DNA of 64,000 bases from Rhodococcus aetherivorans (GTDB lineage Bacteria > Actinomycetota > Actinomycetes > Mycobacteriales > Mycobacteriaceae): NCBI RefSeq assembly GCF_011058165.1, contig NZ_JAALEG010000025.1, positions 1 to 64,000 on the forward strand. Reading direction: 5' to 3'. The stretch's first letter is position 1, and every line of letters begins with the position of its first letter. The position numbers were made by a program, and so were the translations under genes. Below the pieces are notes generated by a model, which was given only the letters and a program-made list of their open reading frames with translations, made no database searches and was not told the DNA's origin. Of this stretch, positions 7,966 to 17,092 are shown one piece after another.

Positions 7966-9240
7966 GTGTCCCGCCCCCGCATCAGAGTTGCTGTCCTCGG
8001 GATCAACTACGCGCCGGAAGTAACCGGAGTCGCGCCCTACACGACCGGTTTGGCGACGGGCCTGGCGGCACGCGGACACGACGTCCGGGTCTTGACCGGA
8101 CTACCACACTATCCCCAGTGGAAGCTCGCCGAGGGATACGGGGGTTTCCGCTGGATCGGAACGATAGACGGTGTCCGCGTCGCTCGGTTCCGTCACCACG
8201 TGCCCAGCGGTCGTTCCATGAGGAGACGGGCGATCATGGAACTCACCTTCGGCCTCCAGCTCCTCACCGCGCCCTGGTACCGACCTGACGTCGTGGTGTG
8301 CGTGAGCCCCCCTTTGCTGGCCGTTGCCTTGGCAGCGACTCGCACCCAGCTGACCCCGCACCGACCGGCCCTCGGAGTCGTCGTCCACGACGTCTACAGT
8401 CGCGCTCTGGTGGAGATGGGCGCGGAATCGGGCCTGTCCGCACGCGCCGTCCGTGCGGTGGAAGCGTTCACGATCCGGCGGGCCGACGGCGTCGCCGTGA
8501 TCCACGAGGGCTTCGCCACCGATCTCGTGTGCACCTTCGGCGTCGATCCGCGACGGATCCGCGAAGTGCGCAACTGGACGCACATCGCCGTGCCCGACCC
8601 GGCCGCCAGCGCCGACTTCCGATCGACGCACAAGTGGGGCGACGATGAGATCGTCGTCCTGCACGCCGGGAACATGGGGACCAAACAGGGGCTGGAGAAC
8701 GTGATCGACTCCGCTCGCCTGGCCGGCGAACGTGGCCTTCGGGTCCGCTTCGTTCTGCTCGGGGACGGACATCGACGGACAGATCTGCAAGCCGCAGGTG
8801 CAGGCGTGCCCAACCTCCAGTTCCTGCCCCCGGTACCCGAGGCCGAGTTCCCTGCGGCGCTGGGCGCGGCCGACGTCCTCCTCGTCAACGAACTCCCCGG
8901 CGTAGCCCATATGGCGGTACCCAGCAAGCTGACCTCCTACTTCGCAGCTGGAAAGCCGATCCTGGCGGCCACCGACGAGAGCGGCTTCACCGCGGAGGAG
9001 ATCGCCGAGTCCGACGCAGGAATCCGGGTCCCGGCCGGACGCCCGGACCTGCTGCTGCGTGAGGCGGTCCGGCTGGGCACCGATCGCGCCCTGGCCGGAC
9101 GACTGAGCGAGGCCGGCCGGCGCTACAGCGACCTGCTCCTCTCCACGACAGGAGCGATCGACCAGTACGAGCAGTGGATCCTGGATCTTGCCGCGACTCG
9201 CCGAACGACACACTCGACACGTGAGGGGGAGGACCCATGA
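7966..9240 (+). CDS. GT4-family glycosyltransferase (WcaI-like)
   Basis: A 424-residue GT-B glycosyltransferase. The N-terminal Rossmann half opens with [20 protein letters not shown] and [14 protein letters not shown], typical of colanic-acid WcaI-like enzymes. The C-terminal half has [20 protein letters not shown] and a donor-binding E-x7-E-like region ([18 protein letters not shown]). It transfers a sugar from a nucleotide donor onto a lipid-linked intermediate at the inner membrane; donor unknown, although GDP-fucose or GDP-mannose is suggested by the adjacent gmd. The GTG start is set by the leaderless TACCCT box. Its stop overlaps the gmd start (ATGA). Confidence 0.85.
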   Translation: MSRPRIRVAVLGINYAPEVTGVAPYTTGLATGLAARGHDVRVLTGLPHYPQWKLAEGYGGFRWIGTIDGVRVARFRHHVPSGRSMRRRAIMELTFGLQLLTAPWYRPDVVVCVSPPLLAVALAATRTQLTPHRPALGVVVHDVYSRALVEMGAESGLSARAVRAVEAFTIRRADGVAVIHEGFATDLVCTFGVDPRRIREVRNWTHIAVPDPAASADFRSTHKWGDDEIVVLHAGNMGTKQGLENVIDSARLAGERGLRVRFVLLGDGHRRTDLQAAGAGVPNLQFLPPVPEAEFPAALGAADVLLVNELPGVAHMAVPSKLTSYFAAGKPILAATDESGFTAEEIAESDAGIRVPAGRPDLLLREAVRLGTDRALAGRLSEAGRRYSDLLLSTTGAIDQYEQWILDLAATRRTTHSTREGEDP

Positions 9241-10265
9241 GGCGTCGCGCACTCATCACAGGAGTCACCGGGCAGGACGGATCGTATCTCGCGGAACTCC
9301 TGTTGCAGAAAGGGTATGAGGTTCACGGGATCATTCGTCGAGCGTCCACGTTCAACACCGGCCGGATCGATCACCTGTACGTCGATCCGCACGATCCCGA
9401 TGCCCGGCTGTTCCTGCACTACGGCGACCTGCTCGACGGAACCCGCTTGATGGCGCTACTCGCTCGGATCGGACCCGACGAGGTGTATCACCTGGCGGCC
9501 CAACCACACGTCCGTGTCAGCTTCGACGAGCCGGAGTACACGGCCGACACAACCGGACTGGGCACGATCCGTATGCTGGAGTCGATCCGGCAGCTCGGGT
9601 TGGACTGCCGCTTCTACCAAGCATCGAGCTCCGAGATGTTCGGCTCCTCGCCACCACCGCAGAACGAGCTCACACCGTTCCATCCCCGCTCGCCATACGG
9701 CGTCTCGAAGGTGTTCGCATACTGGGCGACCCGGAACTACCGGGAGGCGTACGGCCTTTTCACCGTCAACGGGATCCTGTTCAACCACGAATCACCGCGC
9801 CGCGGAGAAACATTCGTTACCAGGAAGATCACGCGCGCGGTGGCCCGGATCCGCGCCGGACTCAACGAGCATCTGTACCTGGGCAATCTCGACGCCGTGC
9901 GCGACTGGGGCTATGCTCCGGAGTACGTCGAAGGGATGTGGCGCATGCTCCAGGCGGACCGTCCCGACGACTACGTGCTCGCCACCGGCAGAGGTTGTAC
10001 GGTAAGAGAATTCCTTTCTCTGGCCTTCGAGCACGCCGGTCTCGACTGGCAACGGCGCATTCGGTTCGACGAGCGCTACCTGCGTCCCGCCGAGGTCGAT
10101 GCGATTGTCGGCGATGCATCCAAGGCCCGGTCGCTGCTCGGGTGGGAAGCCCGGGTTCAGGTGCCCGAACTGGTGCGGATCATGGTGGAAGCGGACATCC
10201 GGTCGCTCGAGGCAGGCGGTACGTCGTGGATCGACCGGCCGACGGTGGCGGGATGGGGAACATGA
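9237..10265 (+). CDS. gmd: GDP-mannose 4,6-dehydratase
   Basis: A 342-residue extended short-chain dehydrogenase. The dinucleotide-binding loop is [15 protein letters not shown] at the N-terminus, the catalytic Ser/Thr region is QASSSEMFG, and the Tyr-Lys pair is in [27 protein letters not shown] is a Gmd-specific cofactor/tetramer segment. It converts GDP-D-mannose to GDP-4-keto-6-deoxy-D-mannose, the first step to GDP-L-fucose. Translationally coupled to the upstream glycosyltransferase by ATGA. It converges on fcl, with only 7 bases between stops. Confidence 0.95.
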   Translation: MRRRALITGVTGQDGSYLAELLLQKGYEVHGIIRRASTFNTGRIDHLYVDPHDPDARLFLHYGDLLDGTRLMALLARIGPDEVYHLAAQPHVRVSFDEPEYTADTTGLGTIRMLESIRQLGLDCRFYQASSSEMFGSSPPPQNELTPFHPRSPYGVSKVFAYWATRNYREAYGLFTVNGILFNHESPRRGETFVTRKITRAVARIRAGLNEHLYLGNLDAVRDWGYAPEYVEGMWRMLQADRPDDYVLATGRGCTVREFLSLAFEHAGLDWQRRIRFDERYLRPAEVDAIVGDASKARSLLGWEARVQVPELVRIMVEADIRSLEAGGTSWIDRPTVAGWGT

Positions 10266-10272
10266 CGGGACG

Positions 10273-11238
10273 TCAGGTTCGATACGCATCCTGATGCCGA
10301 CGGAACCACTCGTAGGTGCTCTGCACCCCCGCTTCGAGCGGAATCGTCGCGGTCCACCCCAGCTCGGTCAGGCGCCGTACGTCGAGAAGCTTGCGCGGCG
10401 TGCCGTCGGGCATGGTGGCGTCCCACAGGATCCTGCCGCGGTACCCGACCACGCCGGCGACCAGTTGCGCCACCTCGGCGATGGTCCGATCGGTTCCTGC
10501 ACCCACGTTGACCACCGAGTCGTCGTCGTAACGATCCAGCAGGAAATGACATGCGTCGGCCAGGTCGTCAGCGTGCAGGAACTCACGGCGCGGGTGCCCG
10601 GTACCCCAGCAGGTCACAACGTTCACACCGTCGCGGGTCGCGTCGTAGAACCTGCGAATCATCGCCGGCAGGACATGGCTGTCGTGCGGGTGGAAGTTGT
10701 CGCCCGGTCCGTAGACGCTGGTCGGCATCACCGAGATATAGGGCAGATTGTATTGGCGCCGGATCGCCGTGATGTGAAAGATGCCGGCGATCTTGGCGAT
10801 CGCATAGGCATCGTTGGTGACCTCGAGCGGACCGGTGAGCAAGGCTTCTTCCCGGATCGGCTGCTCGGCGAACTTGGGATAGATGCAACTGGACCCCAGA
10901 AACAGGAACCGCTCGACGCCGGACGCCACGGCACTGTCGAGGAGGTTGAGCTGGATCCGCATGTTGTCGGACAGGAATTCGGCCGGTCGGGCCGAATTCG
11001 CAGCGATGCCCCCGACTCGCGCGGCCGCGTCGATCACCACTTGGGGCCGGGTTTCCTCGAAGAACGCCCTGGTGGCGTCCGCATCGCGGAGATCCAATCC
11101 GATGGAGTCCCGTCCGATCAGATCCGCGAAGCCCCGCGAGGTGAAGTGCCGCCACAGCGCCGATCCGACCAGGCCCCGATGCCCCGCGATGTAGATCCGG
11201 GTATCCGTCGAAAGCGGCTCGCACACCATGACCCCCAT
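10273..11238 (-). CDS. fcl: GDP-L-fucose synthase
   Basis: A 321-residue NADP-dependent epimerase/reductase. It has the GHRGLVGSALW nucleotide loop, the LGSSCIYPKFAEQPI catalytic Ser segment and the NDAYAIAKIAG Tyr-x3-Lys motif, all diagnostic of GDP-4-keto-6-deoxymannose epimerase-reductase (WcaG/Fcl). It completes GDP-L-fucose synthesis started by gmd, so L-fucose is a likely residue of the polymer. The start is ATG 11238 (ATG 11229 also possible); the track frame extends further but without homology. It is unusual that gmd and fcl are convergent rather than in one operon. Confidence 0.93.
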   Translation of the reverse strand: MGVMVCEPLSTDTRIYIAGHRGLVGSALWRHFTSRGFADLIGRDSIGLDLRDADATRAFFEETRPQVVIDAAARVGGIAANSARPAEFLSDNMRIQLNLLDSAVASGVERFLFLGSSCIYPKFAEQPIREEALLTGPLEVTNDAYAIAKIAGIFHITAIRRQYNLPYISVMPTSVYGPGDNFHPHDSHVLPAMIRRFYDATRDGVNVVTCWGTGHPRREFLHADDLADACHFLLDRYDDDSVVNVGAGTDRTIAEVAQLVAGVVGYRGRILWDATMPDGTPRKLLDVRRLTELGWTATIPLEAGVQSTYEWFRRHQDAYRT

Positions 11239-11349
11239 TGTTCCAGCTTGTCGCTGCAGCTTCGTCGTGTATAACCCGTTTCGGCTCGGTCCTACAGATC
11301 CTTGCCGATTCCCCATCCGGCCGGACACGCGTGCGGCAGGATTGAGTTG

Positions 11350-11973
11350 ATGTCAGCCGGAAGGGCACGAGAACGACTGATATGCGCAGCTCGGATCTGC
11401 GTCTATCCGTTGTGGTGGGGCGTGGTGCGAGCCCACGCCGCGACGACGGTTCAGGCCGATGTCGATCGGTGGATCGACTGCATCAACGATCCGGAGCTAC
11501 GGGCCTTGGACGGTTACTCACGCTTCGCCTACCTCGCCGGCGCCCTGGCCGAGTTCCGTACCCTCGTGCACCACCGTCTTCGCCCCGCCCCCATGGCATT
11601 GCGGTTCCTGCTCCGCATGCTCTATCGCCCCGCATCCACCCTGACGCTCGATGCCGCCCGGATCGGTCCAGGACTCTTCATCCAGCATGGAGTCGGCACC
11701 ATCGTTTCCGCCGAGGCCATCGGCAGCAACTGCTGGATCAACCAGCAGGTCACAATCGGATACGACGCGACCGGCAGGCCCACGATCGGCGACCGGGTCC
11801 GGATCGCTGCCGGAGCCGTGGTGCTGGGCCCGATCACTCTGCACGACGGCGCAACTGTGGGAGCGAATGCGACCGTGATCCATGACGTACCCGCGGGCGT
11901 CACCGTGGTGGCGCCGCTCGCCCGTCCTCTCGGCGAGGTGCAGCCACCGCCCCCCGGTCACGATGGTCGCTGA
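11350..11973 (+). CDS. Serine-acetyltransferase-like left-handed beta-helix acetyltransferase
   Basis: A 207-residue CysE/LbH-family acyltransferase. Hexapeptide repeats run from IGPGLFIQHGVGTIVSAEAI through INQQVTIGYDATGRPTIGDR to VVLGPITLHDGATVGANATV. The N-terminal helical part is short. In a polysaccharide locus such proteins usually O- or N-acetylate sugars rather than make O-acetylserine; that is inferred from context. Its last 16 bases overlap the convergent flippase gene (11958-11973). Confidence 0.8.
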   Translation: MSAGRARERLICAARICVYPLWWGVVRAHAATTVQADVDRWIDCINDPELRALDGYSRFAYLAGALAEFRTLVHHRLRPAPMALRFLLRMLYRPASTLTLDAARIGPGLFIQHGVGTIVSAEAIGSNCWINQQVTIGYDATGRPTIGDRVRIAAGAVVLGPITLHDGATVGANATVIHDVPAGVTVVAPLARPLGEVQPPPPGHDGR

Positions 11974-13304
11974 CACCCCGGTTCCTCGACCGGTGGTCGG
12001 CGGCGCACCAGCGTTGGCACCCGGAGGAGGTCCGGCACCACCTGACCGACGAAGACGCCCACCGCCCCGGCAGTTACCACGCCCACCGCACCGTATGGCC
12101 GCGCCAGCACAAGCCCGAGGCCGAGGCCGATCACGGCCATCGCCACGATGCACCCGGCCTGCCATCGCGCCTCGGTCGGTCGAGTCAACAGCACGCCCGA
12201 CGGAAGATGGCACCCCTGCGCGACGAACAGCACCCCGAACGAACACGCCAACGCCACCGCGACGTCGACCCGGCCGTCGGACAGCACCGATGCGACCCAC
12301 GGCCCGAGCGTCGTCAGCACCCCCGCACCGAGCGCGGCCGCTGCCGTGAAGATCGCCGTGACCGACCACCACATGCGCACCGTCGCCTCGATCGCACCCC
12401 GCCGCTTCACGAAGACCGGCCAGTAGGCCATTCCTGCGGTGGACAGCACCGACCATCCCACGCCGTACATCTGCGCCATCAGGGCGTACGCCGACAACTC
12501 CGCTGGCGTGGACAAATGCGCGAGGAGCAGTCGCCCGGACTGCAAGCCGACGGGTAGACCGACGCCGGCAACGAACATCCACAGGCTTCCTTTCAACAAC
12601 CGGATCCGCGCCGATGCTGCGCTGACGGGCTCGAATATCGACCGTCCCAGGCCGGACAGACGCAGCGCGACCACCGTGCCCACGATGTGCCCGGCGAGTA
12701 CACCCCCCAGCGCCGACAGCGCATACCAGATTCCGGCGACGTCGAGCGCGGTCAGTGCAAGAGTCAGCAGCAGGGAGAACGCGGCGGCACTCATGAGGAC
12801 CAGGGTGGCGATGTGATTCCGGTCGATACCGATGAGGATGCGCACCCCCAACCCCGCAGGAATCGTCAACGCGAACAGCACCACTGCCACGGTGATCGCC
12901 CACCGATCCGCAGGACCGGTCGACATGCCCACGAGCGGGCCCCACCCGTCGATCGCCATGACGACGAGTGCGCCGACGATCACCCCGCCGGCCACGGCGG
13001 ACACGGTCCGATATGCACGGCGTATGACGTCGACGGGGTCCGGATCCCGCTGGGGCACGTTCAACGCTGCGGCGGCGCTGAGTACCGTCGCACCGATACC
13101 GAGATCCGCGAAGGGAAACAGTAAGGTCGTCGTGGCGACGAGGGACACCAAGCCGAAGACTTCCTCGCCGGTGTTCCGCACGATGATCGCGGTGTTCACC
13201 AGACCGAACACGGCCACGACCGGGGTGCCGAGAATGCGGTACAGCGTGCCGCGAACCAGAGCGCGTTGCTCGACGGGCGCCAACCGACGCGGATCGACCG
13301 TCAT
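11958..13304 (-). CDS. Wzx-like polysaccharide flippase (MATE/MVF superfamily)
   Basis: A 448-residue membrane protein with about 12-14 hydrophobic segments, beginning VFGLVNTAIIVRNTGEEVFG, the typical start of O-antigen flippases and related lipid-linked-oligosaccharide exporters. It would move undecaprenyl-linked repeat units across the membrane. Its ATG overlaps the stop of the upstream GT2 gene (ATGA at 13301-13304), so it is the third gene of a leftward unit: polymerase-GT2 fusion, GT2, flippase. The C-terminus overlaps the convergent acetyltransferase gene by 16 bases. Confidence 0.82.
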   Translation of the reverse strand: MTVDPRRLAPVEQRALVRGTLYRILGTPVVAVFGLVNTAIIVRNTGEEVFGLVSLVATTTLLFPFADLGIGATVLSAAAALNVPQRDPDPVDVIRRAYRTVSAVAGGVIVGALVVMAIDGWGPLVGMSTGPADRWAITVAVVLFALTIPAGLGVRILIGIDRNHIATLVLMSAAAFSLLLTLALTALDVAGIWYALSALGGVLAGHIVGTVVALRLSGLGRSIFEPVSAASARIRLLKGSLWMFVAGVGLPVGLQSGRLLLAHLSTPAELSAYALMAQMYGVGWSVLSTAGMAYWPVFVKRRGAIEATVRMWWSVTAIFTAAAALGAGVLTTLGPWVASVLSDGRVDVAVALACSFGVLFVAQGCHLPSGVLLTRPTEARWQAGCIVAMAVIGLGLGLVLARPYGAVGVVTAGAVGVFVGQVVPDLLRVPTLVRRRPPVEEPGCQRPS

Positions 13305-14119
13305 CGTCGCATTAGTGTCCGGGCGGCGAGCTTGCTGTGCGCCACCACCTCGACCACCCGTGACGCGGCCTCCGATGCCGTGCGACAGCCGAGCGGAAAG
13401 TACCCCGCCTCGTCCCACGCGAGCCGCGTGTCCCGGTAATGGTCCCGCAGAGGCCGCACCGACCCCGCCCCGGTGGTATCGAAGTTGCAGACCACACGAT
13501 CGAGCACGACGGGTGGGCACAGCAGTGCGGCACGCAGCATGTACAGCTGATCCGCGGCGAGGCCGAACTCGACGTCGTAGTCGCCCAACCGATCGAGGAT
13601 CGCGGCACCGAAGAAGGCCGCCTGATGCGGGATCGGTCTGTCCCCAAGGGCAAACCGCCGAAGCTCGAACGGTACGAAGCCCCACGTCCCGGTGACGTTC
13701 CGGTGTGCGTCGACCAGCCGTGCCCGGCCGTAGCCCCAGCGCCGACGCAGGACTGCGCGGCCGTCCCCACCGATCGAGTCGAGTGCGGCCGCGACCGCTC
13801 CGGGGTCCGAGAAACAGTCGCCGGAATGCATGAACCACACCAGATCGCCCGTACTCCGAGCGCGACCGAGGTTCATCGCATCGTAGCGGCCCCTGTCCGG
13901 CCGGGAGTGCCAATAAGCCAACGAGCGGTCCTGGGACCGCAGATACTGCTCCGCGTCGGCGCCGGATCCGCCGTCGATGACCACGTGCTCTATGTCGAAG
14001 TCACCGCGTTGCTCCTGCACGCTCGGCAGTGTCCGCCGAAGGCCTGGCAGGTCCCGATACGAGATGGTCACCACGGACACCGTGGGCCGTGACCGGAGGT
14101 CATGCGGCGATACGGTCAC
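13301..14119 (-). CDS. GT2-family glycosyltransferase (WcaE-like)
   Basis: A 272-residue GT-A enzyme. It opens with VSVVTISYRDLPGLRRTLPS, followed by EHVVIDGGSGADAEQYL and RGRYDAMNLGRARSTGDLVW, the DAMNxG motif of WcaE/colanic-acid glycosyltransferases. The acidic motif is SGD in FMHSGDCFSD rather than DxD. It adds a sugar to a lipid-linked acceptor on the cytoplasmic face. GTG 14119 overlaps the upstream stop (GTGA), which fixes the start and couples it to the polymerase-GT2 fusion. Confidence 0.85.
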   Translation of the reverse strand: MTVSPHDLRSRPTVSVVTISYRDLPGLRRTLPSVQEQRGDFDIEHVVIDGGSGADAEQYLRSQDRSLAYWHSRPDRGRYDAMNLGRARSTGDLVWFMHSGDCFSDPGAVAAALDSIGGDGRAVLRRRWGYGRARLVDAHRNVTGTWGFVPFELRRFALGDRPIPHQAAFFGAAILDRLGDYDVEFGLAADQLYMLRAALLCPPVVLDRVVCNFDTTGAGSVRPLRDHYRDTRLAWDEAGYFPLGCRTASEAASRVVEVVAHSKLAARTLMRR

Positions 14120-16407
14120 CGCGACCGCCGGAGCGGCATCGTCGTCCGTACCTGCCTGGCGGCTGCACGCCCCCGCAACAGCGCAATTCGGACCGCACCG
14201 AGCCCGGCATAGGCAAGTGCCTGTGGTCCCGGCCTGCCGTGACGCACAGCGGCCTGCACCGAACGCCATACGCCGACCACCGAGCGGGCCGATACCGCGG
14301 CGCTGACCGGACTGGTGCACAGGTAGTCGCCTCGTACCCGTGGCGACTCTCCACGCAGATGTTCCAGTCCCCACGCAATGTACTCGCCGGAGCGGTCGTG
14401 GGCTGTGCGGGAGACGGACTCGCCGGACACGTGGTACGTGCTCAATACGTCCGCCAACTGGATAATGCTCAACCCCTCGATCTCCCGCTGCGCCCGCATC
14501 AGCCAGCTCGGTTCGTCGTGCACCCCGTCCGGATCCGCGTCCCACCGGATCAAGCGCCCGATCTCGACGGGAAAACACAGCGTCGACGCCTGCAACACGG
14601 CGCCGCCGGCCGTCAGGCCAGTGAACCGGAACAGGTAATCCGCCACCGATTGATCCACCTTGACGAGTCGGCGCGGCCAGATGCGCCTCCGGTCGCCGGG
14701 GCCCACAACCGCCATGCGGGAGGACACGATCCAGCTCCGGTCCGACCTGTGGGCGACGGCGTCGAGTTGGCGCCGCAACTTGTCGGCGCACCATTCGTCG
14801 TCGTCGTCCAGGAGTGCGATCACCGTGCCGCGGGCAGCGTCGATGCCTGCCTGCCGACACCGGCCCGGACCGGCATTCGGACCCACCCCCAGTACGACGA
14901 TCTGGTCGTTCGACGACACCGGCAGCGGCGCCCCCGTATCGGCAACGACGACGATCTCCTCCACCGGACAGGACTGGTTGAGCACGGACTGCACCGCCCG
15001 CGTCAGGGTCGGCCGACCGATCGTCGGGATGACGACGCTGACTCGGGCGTCCGGGGCGGGTCCGTCGTCGCGTCCGTTGGCGACTGGTTGGATCGGCGGC
15101 CGCGCAACCCGTGCCGGTTCGCGGCCTGCGCGTACGGACCCGGGGAAATGTCGCGCCGAGAACAACAGCACGATGCAGGCGTAGACCGGAATCAGGTTGT
15201 ACGTCCATGGCGAGTACAGCAAGTCCCAGATTCCCTGCACTGCAACCACTACCACCAACGGAGCCCACCGGCCGTAACGGGGGCTATTCCACACAAGGGC
15301 ACCGCAGACGCCCAGCAACCATAGAGGCAGCATTACCGCCGCGACGCCGCCTTCCGCCCACGACGCCAGCACGATGGAATGCAGTGCGGAGTAGTCCCCG
15401 GGGATACGCCAGTAGAGTTCGAAAGGCAGGGTCGGTGTGTACCCGAGCCGGATCGCGAGATGTGCCGCCGATGTGTACAACTCGGGTGTGAGGTGCTGTG
15501 CATCACCCCATCCGAGCAGTGGTCGCTCGTAGATCGCGGTGAGCGACAGGGGCGGCTCGGGACGTCCGGCGAACAGGGCAGGAAGACCGCTCGAATCCTG
15601 CTGCAGCACCTTCGCCTGCAGCGCAGGCCCGAGCAATCCCGTACGGGCGACACTCGGCATCACGACCGCGAAGGTGCCGGCGAACCCGAACACGACGGCG
15701 TACTGCCATCCGCGACCGATTCGAGGCGCCAACACCCAACCTGTCAGCACGGTCGCGGCCGCCACGAAGCAGATCAACGCGTGTGAGCGAAAATTCAGGA
15801 CCAGACTCACAAGTCCGAGCGCGGCGAGCACCGACGGGAGAGCGAGTCGATGTACGCCCGCTTTCACCAACACGAACAGTACGAGGATGGTGGCGGACTG
15901 TGCGATGCCGTACTTCCACAGATCGAGGAAGCTCCCGGTCCGTGTCAGCTCGATGCCCCGCACGAGATGGAAGATCACGGTGCCCGCCGCAATCCCCGCA
16001 AGTACCGTCGCGATCGCTCGCACGGACCGACCGACGACCACGCTCAAACCGATCAGGTACAGCGCGAACGCCGCGGGAGCCATGACATTCGGAGACAGCA
16101 CAGCGACGCCGTTGACCAGGCAGGAGGCCAGGTACGAGATCCAGCCCGCCGCCGCGAGCACCAGTGGCAGGAGTTCGATGCCCCGATGCTCGATCAGCAG
16201 GTATCCCGGCACCAGCAGCAGGCACAGGATCGACAGGCCGGTTGCCGTCACGTCGGCCACCGGCACGAACGCGGTCACACCGAGAGCGAACACAGCCGCC
16301 TGTGCGAGCACGAGTCGGCGTCTGCGCTGTCGCTCGCCGAAGGTGGTAGCCGAACGCGGCCCCGGTCCGACGTCCGCGGCAGGGGCCTTCACAAGGACAT
16401 CGACCAC
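14116..16407 (-). CDS. O-antigen polymerase/ligase-like membrane protein fused to a GT2 glycosyltransferase
   Basis: A 763-residue fusion. Residues 1 to about 440 hold 10-12 hydrophobic helices with a large periplasmic loop, the architecture of Wzy/O-antigen ligase proteins. Residues 455-763 form a GT2 domain: RVSVVIPTIGRPTLTRAVQS, then GRCRQAGIDAARGTVIALL and DDDDEW as the metal-binding acidic run. One polypeptide could therefore polymerise (or ligate) repeat units outside and add sugars inside. I chose GTG 16407 because AAGGGGG lies 9 bases upstream; a TAGGGT -10 (16455-16460 region) precedes it. The fusion is uncommon; a sequencing loss of a stop is possible but codon use is uniform across the joint. 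Confidence 0.8.
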   Translation of the reverse strand: MVDVLVKAPAADVGPGPRSATTFGERQRRRRLVLAQAAVFALGVTAFVPVADVTATGLSILCLLLVPGYLLIEHRGIELLPLVLAAAGWISYLASCLVNGVAVLSPNVMAPAAFALYLIGLSVVVGRSVRAIATVLAGIAAGTVIFHLVRGIELTRTGSFLDLWKYGIAQSATILVLFVLVKAGVHRLALPSVLAALGLVSLVLNFRSHALICFVAAATVLTGWVLAPRIGRGWQYAVVFGFAGTFAVVMPSVARTGLLGPALQAKVLQQDSSGLPALFAGRPEPPLSLTAIYERPLLGWGDAQHLTPELYTSAAHLAIRLGYTPTLPFELYWRIPGDYSALHSIVLASWAEGGVAAVMLPLWLLGVCGALVWNSPRYGRWAPLVVVVAVQGIWDLLYSPWTYNLIPVYACIVLLFSARHFPGSVRAGREPARVARPPIQPVANGRDDGPAPDARVSVVIPTIGRPTLTRAVQSVLNQSCPVEEIVVVADTGAPLPVSSNDQIVVLGVGPNAGPGRCRQAGIDAARGTVIALLDDDDEWCADKLRRQLDAVAHRSDRSWIVSSRMAVVGPGDRRRIWPRRLVKVDQSVADYLFRFTGLTAGGAVLQASTLCFPVEIGRLIRWDADPDGVHDEPSWLMRAQREIEGLSIIQLADVLSTYHVSGESVSRTAHDRSGEYIAWGLEHLRGESPRVRGDYLCTSPVSAAVSARSVVGVWRSVQAAVRHGRPGPQALAYAGLGAVRIALLRGRAAARQVRTTMPLRRSR

Positions 16408-16538
16408 GGCAGATCGCCCCCTTCGGCTCCCGTCATCCCAGCCGTGACCCTTCACCCTAGCGGTTCTCGATACAAATCGGGCCGGACCTCGTACCGTTAC
16501 CCACAGAAGCAACCGATCGACCGGTGCAGGAGATCCTC

Positions 16539-17087
16539 ATGTCCGGTGCGCGCGCCAAGCGATCACTGGCGGCACGGCGCGGCCGACCGTACAACAAGGG
16601 TCGCGGACTCCTCGCGCAGGCTCTGTGGGTGGCCGTCTCCACCATGCTGTTCTCGCAGGTGTGGTGCCCGAACCGGCTCCGCTGCGCGCTGCTGCGCTGG
16701 TTTGGCGCCGAGGTGGGCACCGGTGTGCTGATCAAGCACGGGGTGAGCGTGCAGTGGCCGTGGAAGCTGTCCATCGGCGACAACTCGTGGGTCGGAACCG
16801 GGGCCGATCTCTACAACATCGACCGCATCGTCATCGGCTCCGACGTATGCATCTCCCAACAGGCGTACCTGTGCACGGGCAGCCACGATCGGCGCTCGCC
16901 GACGTTCGAGTTCGACAATGCGCCCATCGTGGTCGAGGACGGCGCCTGGATCTGCCTCCGGTCGGTGGTGCTGCGCGGTGTCACCATCGGCGCCAATTCG
17001 GTGGTAGGTGCCATGGCCGTGGTGTCGGCGAACGTGCCGGCGGACTCGCTCGTCCGGTCGCCGGCACCGAGCGTGGCACCCGGTTGA
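16539..17087 (+). CDS. WcaF-like colanic-acid-type acetyltransferase
   Basis: A 182-residue hexapeptide acetyltransferase. The features VWCPNRLRCALLRWFGAEVG and WPWKLSIGDNSWVGTGADLY, then QQAYLCTGSHDRRSPTFEF, match WcaF/maltose-O-acetyltransferase-like enzymes of exopolysaccharide loci; the His in TGSHD is the catalytic base. The ATG at 16539 is preceded by CAGGAG 6 bases upstream. The gene starts the rightward unit and overlaps or abuts the next glycosyltransferase. Confidence 0.87.
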   Translation: MSGARAKRSLAARRGRPYNKGRGLLAQALWVAVSTMLFSQVWCPNRLRCALLRWFGAEVGTGVLIKHGVSVQWPWKLSIGDNSWVGTGADLYNIDRIVIGSDVCISQQAYLCTGSHDRRSPTFEFDNAPIVVEDGAWICLRSVVLRGVTIGANSVVGAMAVVSANVPADSLVRSPAPSVAPG

Positions 17088-17092
17088 TCAAC

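Noticed and set aside
14120-15268. N-terminal extension of the GT2 ORF to 15268
   Set aside because: It reads Arg/Gly-rich low-complexity antisense-like sequence; the GTGA overlap at 14116-14119 fixes the true start.
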